Origin: Terracoccus sp. 273MFTsu3.1
Lineage (GTDB): Bacteria > Actinomycetota > Actinomycetes > Actinomycetales > Dermatophilaceae
Direction: 5' to 3'
Assembly (NCBI RefSeq): GCF_000383675.1
Contig: NZ_KB911827.1
Span: 203,590-267,589 of the forward strand
DNA: 64,000 nucleotides
The notes below the pieces were generated by a model. That model did no database searches. It saw only the letters and a program-made list of their open reading frames with translations, and was not told the origin of the DNA. The translations under genes and the position numbers were made by a program. Shown here one piece after another: positions 62,386-64,000 of the stretch (the first letter of the stretch is position 1; each line of letters begins with the position of its first letter).

Positions 62386-64000
62386 GCGTCGCCGCCGTCG
62401 GACGGCGCGTCGTCATCGGCGACAACATCCGTCGTGACCGCGGACTCCGCGTCGGTGGACTGGGCGGTGGCGGGAGGGGCCGCGACGTGCGCGATGACCG
62501 CGGTCGTCGGGACACCCGAGCCGTCGCGACGACCGTCCGCGGGCGGCAGCTCGATGGCGACACCGTTGGCGGCGGCGGCTCGGGCCGGGGTGTTGCCCGC
62601 GAAGGCGAGCACGAGCGTGTCCTCGCCCTTGAGGAAGCGGTGGCAGCGGACGCCACCGGTCGCGCGTCCCTTCGGGGGGTACTCGGCATACGGCGTCACC
62701 TTGAGCGACCCGCCCTCGGTGCCGGGCAGCGCACCCGACGAGCCGGACGACGTGACGACGACACCCTCGCGGGCGGGGTCGGCGACGCCGAAGAAGGCGA
62801 CTCGGGCGCCGGCGGCGAGCTTGATGCCCGCCATGCCGCCAGCCGAGCGGCCTTGCGGGCGAACGGACTTCGCCGCAAAACGCAGCAGCTGGGCGTCGGT
62901 CGTGATGAAGACGAGGTCGAGGTCCTCGCGGTCGGCGACCGCGGCACCGACGACGCGGTCGCCGTCCTTGAGGCTGATGACGTCCCAGTCGTTGCTCTTG
63001 GGCGCCTCTGACGTGACCCGCTTGACGACTCCGGCCGCCGTGCCGACGGCGAAGACCGGTGCGTCGGCACCGATCGGCACGATCGTCACCGGCTCCTCGC
63101 CCTTGCCGAGGTCGACGTAGGCCGCGAGCGGCGCACCGCCCGACAGCGTGGGGGAGCCGTTGGTCGGCGGAAGCGTGGGCAGGTCGAGCGCCGAGAGGCG
63201 CACCATGCGGCCGGCGCTCGTCACGAGCCCGAACTCCCCGCGTGCGGTCGTGCGGACGGCACCGATGACGACGTCGTGCTTCGAGCGCGAGCCCTCGGCG
63301 CTGACCGGCTCGGCCGTGCCGGTGCGGGCCAGCAGGCCGGTGGAGCTGAGGAGGACCCAGCAGGGGTCGTCGGTGATCTCGAGCGGCGACGCCGCGGTCG
63401 CGGTCGCGCTGGCGCCCGAGCTCTCGAGGAGCACCGTGCGACGCGGGGTGCCGTGCGCCTTGGCGACGTCGGCGAGCTCGGTCGACACGAGCTTGAGCAG
63501 CAGCTTCTCGTTGTCGAGCAGGGCGCGCAGCTCCTCGATGGCTCGCTCGAGCTCGGTCTTCTCGTTCTCGAGCTCGATGCGCGAGAACTTCGTGAGCCGG
63601 CGCAGCTGCAGGTCGAGGATGTACGTCGCCTGGAGCTCGGAGAGGTCGAAGACGTCCATGAGCCGCGCACGGGCCGTGGCGGCGTCGTCGGAGCTGCGGA
63701 TGACCTGGATGACCTCGTCGATGTCGACGATGGCGATGAGCAGGCCCTCGACGAGGTGCAGTCGCTCCTCGCGCTTGGCCAGGCGGTGGGCGGTGCGCCG
63801 GCGCACGACGTCGGTGCGGAAGTCGACGTAGACCTTGAGGAGGTCCTTGAGGCCCATGGTGCGCGGCTGGCCCTCGACGAGCGCGACGTTGTTGATGCCG
63901 AAGTTCTCCTCCATCGGCGTCAGCTTGTAGAGCTGCTCGAGGACGGCGTCGGGGTTGAAGCCGTTCTTGATCTCGATGACGAGGCGCAGGCCGTGCTGCC
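62382..64000 (-). CDS. parC: DNA topoisomerase IV subunit A (ParC/GyrA2 type), C-terminal part, cut by right window edge
   Basis: The visible part is the C-terminal 538 codons or so. It starts inside the breakage-reunion core (GLRLVIEIKNGFNPDAVLE, then a long coiled-coil with the LQATYILDLQLRRLT motif), followed by the DNA-wrapping beta-pinwheel with repeated blades and an acidic Asp/Ala-rich tail. The catalytic Tyr is off the window. The stop overlaps the iron-sulfur protein start by 4 bp. Pairing with parE 7 kb away supports the ParC assignment. Confidence 0.88.
   Translation of the reverse strand, partial: QHGLRLVIEIKNGFNPDAVLEQLYKLTPMEENFGINNVALVEGQPRTMGLKDLLKVYVDFRTDVVRRRTAHRLAKREERLHLVEGLLIAIVDIDEVIQVIRSSDDAATARARLMDVFDLSELQATYILDLQLRRLTKFSRIELENEKTELERAIEELRALLDNEKLLLKLVSTELADVAKAHGTPRRTVLLESSGASATATAASPLEITDDPCWVLLSSTGLLARTGTAEPVSAEGSRSKHDVVIGAVRTTARGEFGLVTSAGRMVRLSALDLPTLPPTNGSPTLSGGAPLAAYVDLGKGEEPVTIVPIGADAPVFAVGTAAGVVKRVTSEAPKSNDWDVISLKDGDRVVGAAVADREDLDLVFITTDAQLLRFAAKSVRPQGRSAGGMAGIKLAAGARVAFFGVADPAREGVVVTSSGSSGALPGTEGGSLKVTPYAEYPPKGRATGGVRCHRFLKGEDTLVLAFAGNTPARAAAANGVAIELPPADGRRDGSGVPTTAVIAHVAAPPATAQSTDAESAVTTDVVADDDAPSDGGDA

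Noticed and set aside
1..64000. tRNA or rRNA genes
   Set aside because: I looked for GTTCGAATCC-type T-loops and conserved rRNA segments and saw none; a covariance-model search would be needed to be certain.

Overview
The window is about 64 kb of very GC-rich actinobacterial chromosome with dense genes, many GTG starts, 4-bp ATGA/GTGA overlaps and several genes that look leaderless. A bc1-aa3 supercomplex gene set (ctaC, ctaD, ctaF, ctaE, qcrC, qcrA, qcrB), class II DAHP synthase, a PASTA kinase and an Rv2175c-type protein place it in Actinomycetota. Micrococcales, probably an Intrasporangiaceae-like genus, is my best guess, inferred from style rather than from a marker. From about 3.3 to 42.2 kb the gene order follows the Mycobacterium tuberculosis Rv2172c-Rv2205c block (metF-like, idsA, Rv2175c, pknL, aroG, acyltransferase, SRPBCC, fadD15, UvrC-like exonuclease, trpD, ctaE-qcrCAB, ctaF/ctaC, adoK, erpA, glycerate kinase), with local insertions and losses (no pimB', mptA or asnB seen).

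Layout. 1-8.4 kb: a cut metallophosphoesterase, nadA, an SDR-queA pair, glycerate kinase, erpA, adenosine kinase, aat, and a two-gene sulfur unit (IscS-like protein plus TusA-like protein). 8.4-17.8 kb: respiratory genes, with ctaC-ctaD-ctaF rightward and ctaE-qcrC-qcrA-qcrB leftward. Between them lie a zincin, a DUF2231 membrane protein and a compact untypical mini-gene (promoter, RBS, 14-codon ORF, terminator). 17.9-34.9 kb: trpD, an Lrp-like sensor domain, a DEDDh exonuclease/GIY-YIG fusion, a lipoprotein peptidase, fadD15, an SRPBCC protein, glucokinase, PlsC, a histidine kinase/response regulator pair, aroG and threonine aldolase. 35-43.8 kb: EamA exporter, pknL, a LysM/SLT protein, an Rv2175c-type regulator, polyprenyl synthase, metF, and two membrane or secreted proteins.

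44.1-51.5 kb is an apparent SOS operon. A TTGACA promoter and two LexA boxes precede DUF6504, a SAV_6107-type HEPN protein, a DnaE2-type polymerase, a methyltransferase and DinB. This is a DNA-damage mutagenesis cassette of the general Streptomyces dnaE2-dinB type. 51.5-64 kb: DUF3040, DUF456 and DUF7455 small proteins, then parE, a MoxR-DUF58-VWA-VWA-TPR membrane cluster, a predicted bis-His/Cys iron-sulfur protein, and parC running off the right edge.

The most unusual signals are: (i) the octamer GTATGCCG/CGGCATAC, counted 27 times by eye across coding frames and intergenic DNA; (ii) an IscS-like protein with no lysine at all, hence no PLP Schiff-base residue, translationally coupled to a TusA-like protein; (iii) the 14-codon mini-gene at 11.8-12.0 kb; (iv) tandem LexA boxes controlling a polymerase cassette in which the beta-clamp motif seems to sit on DnaE2 rather than on DinB. 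No rRNA, tRNA, IS element, CRISPR array or prophage was seen.
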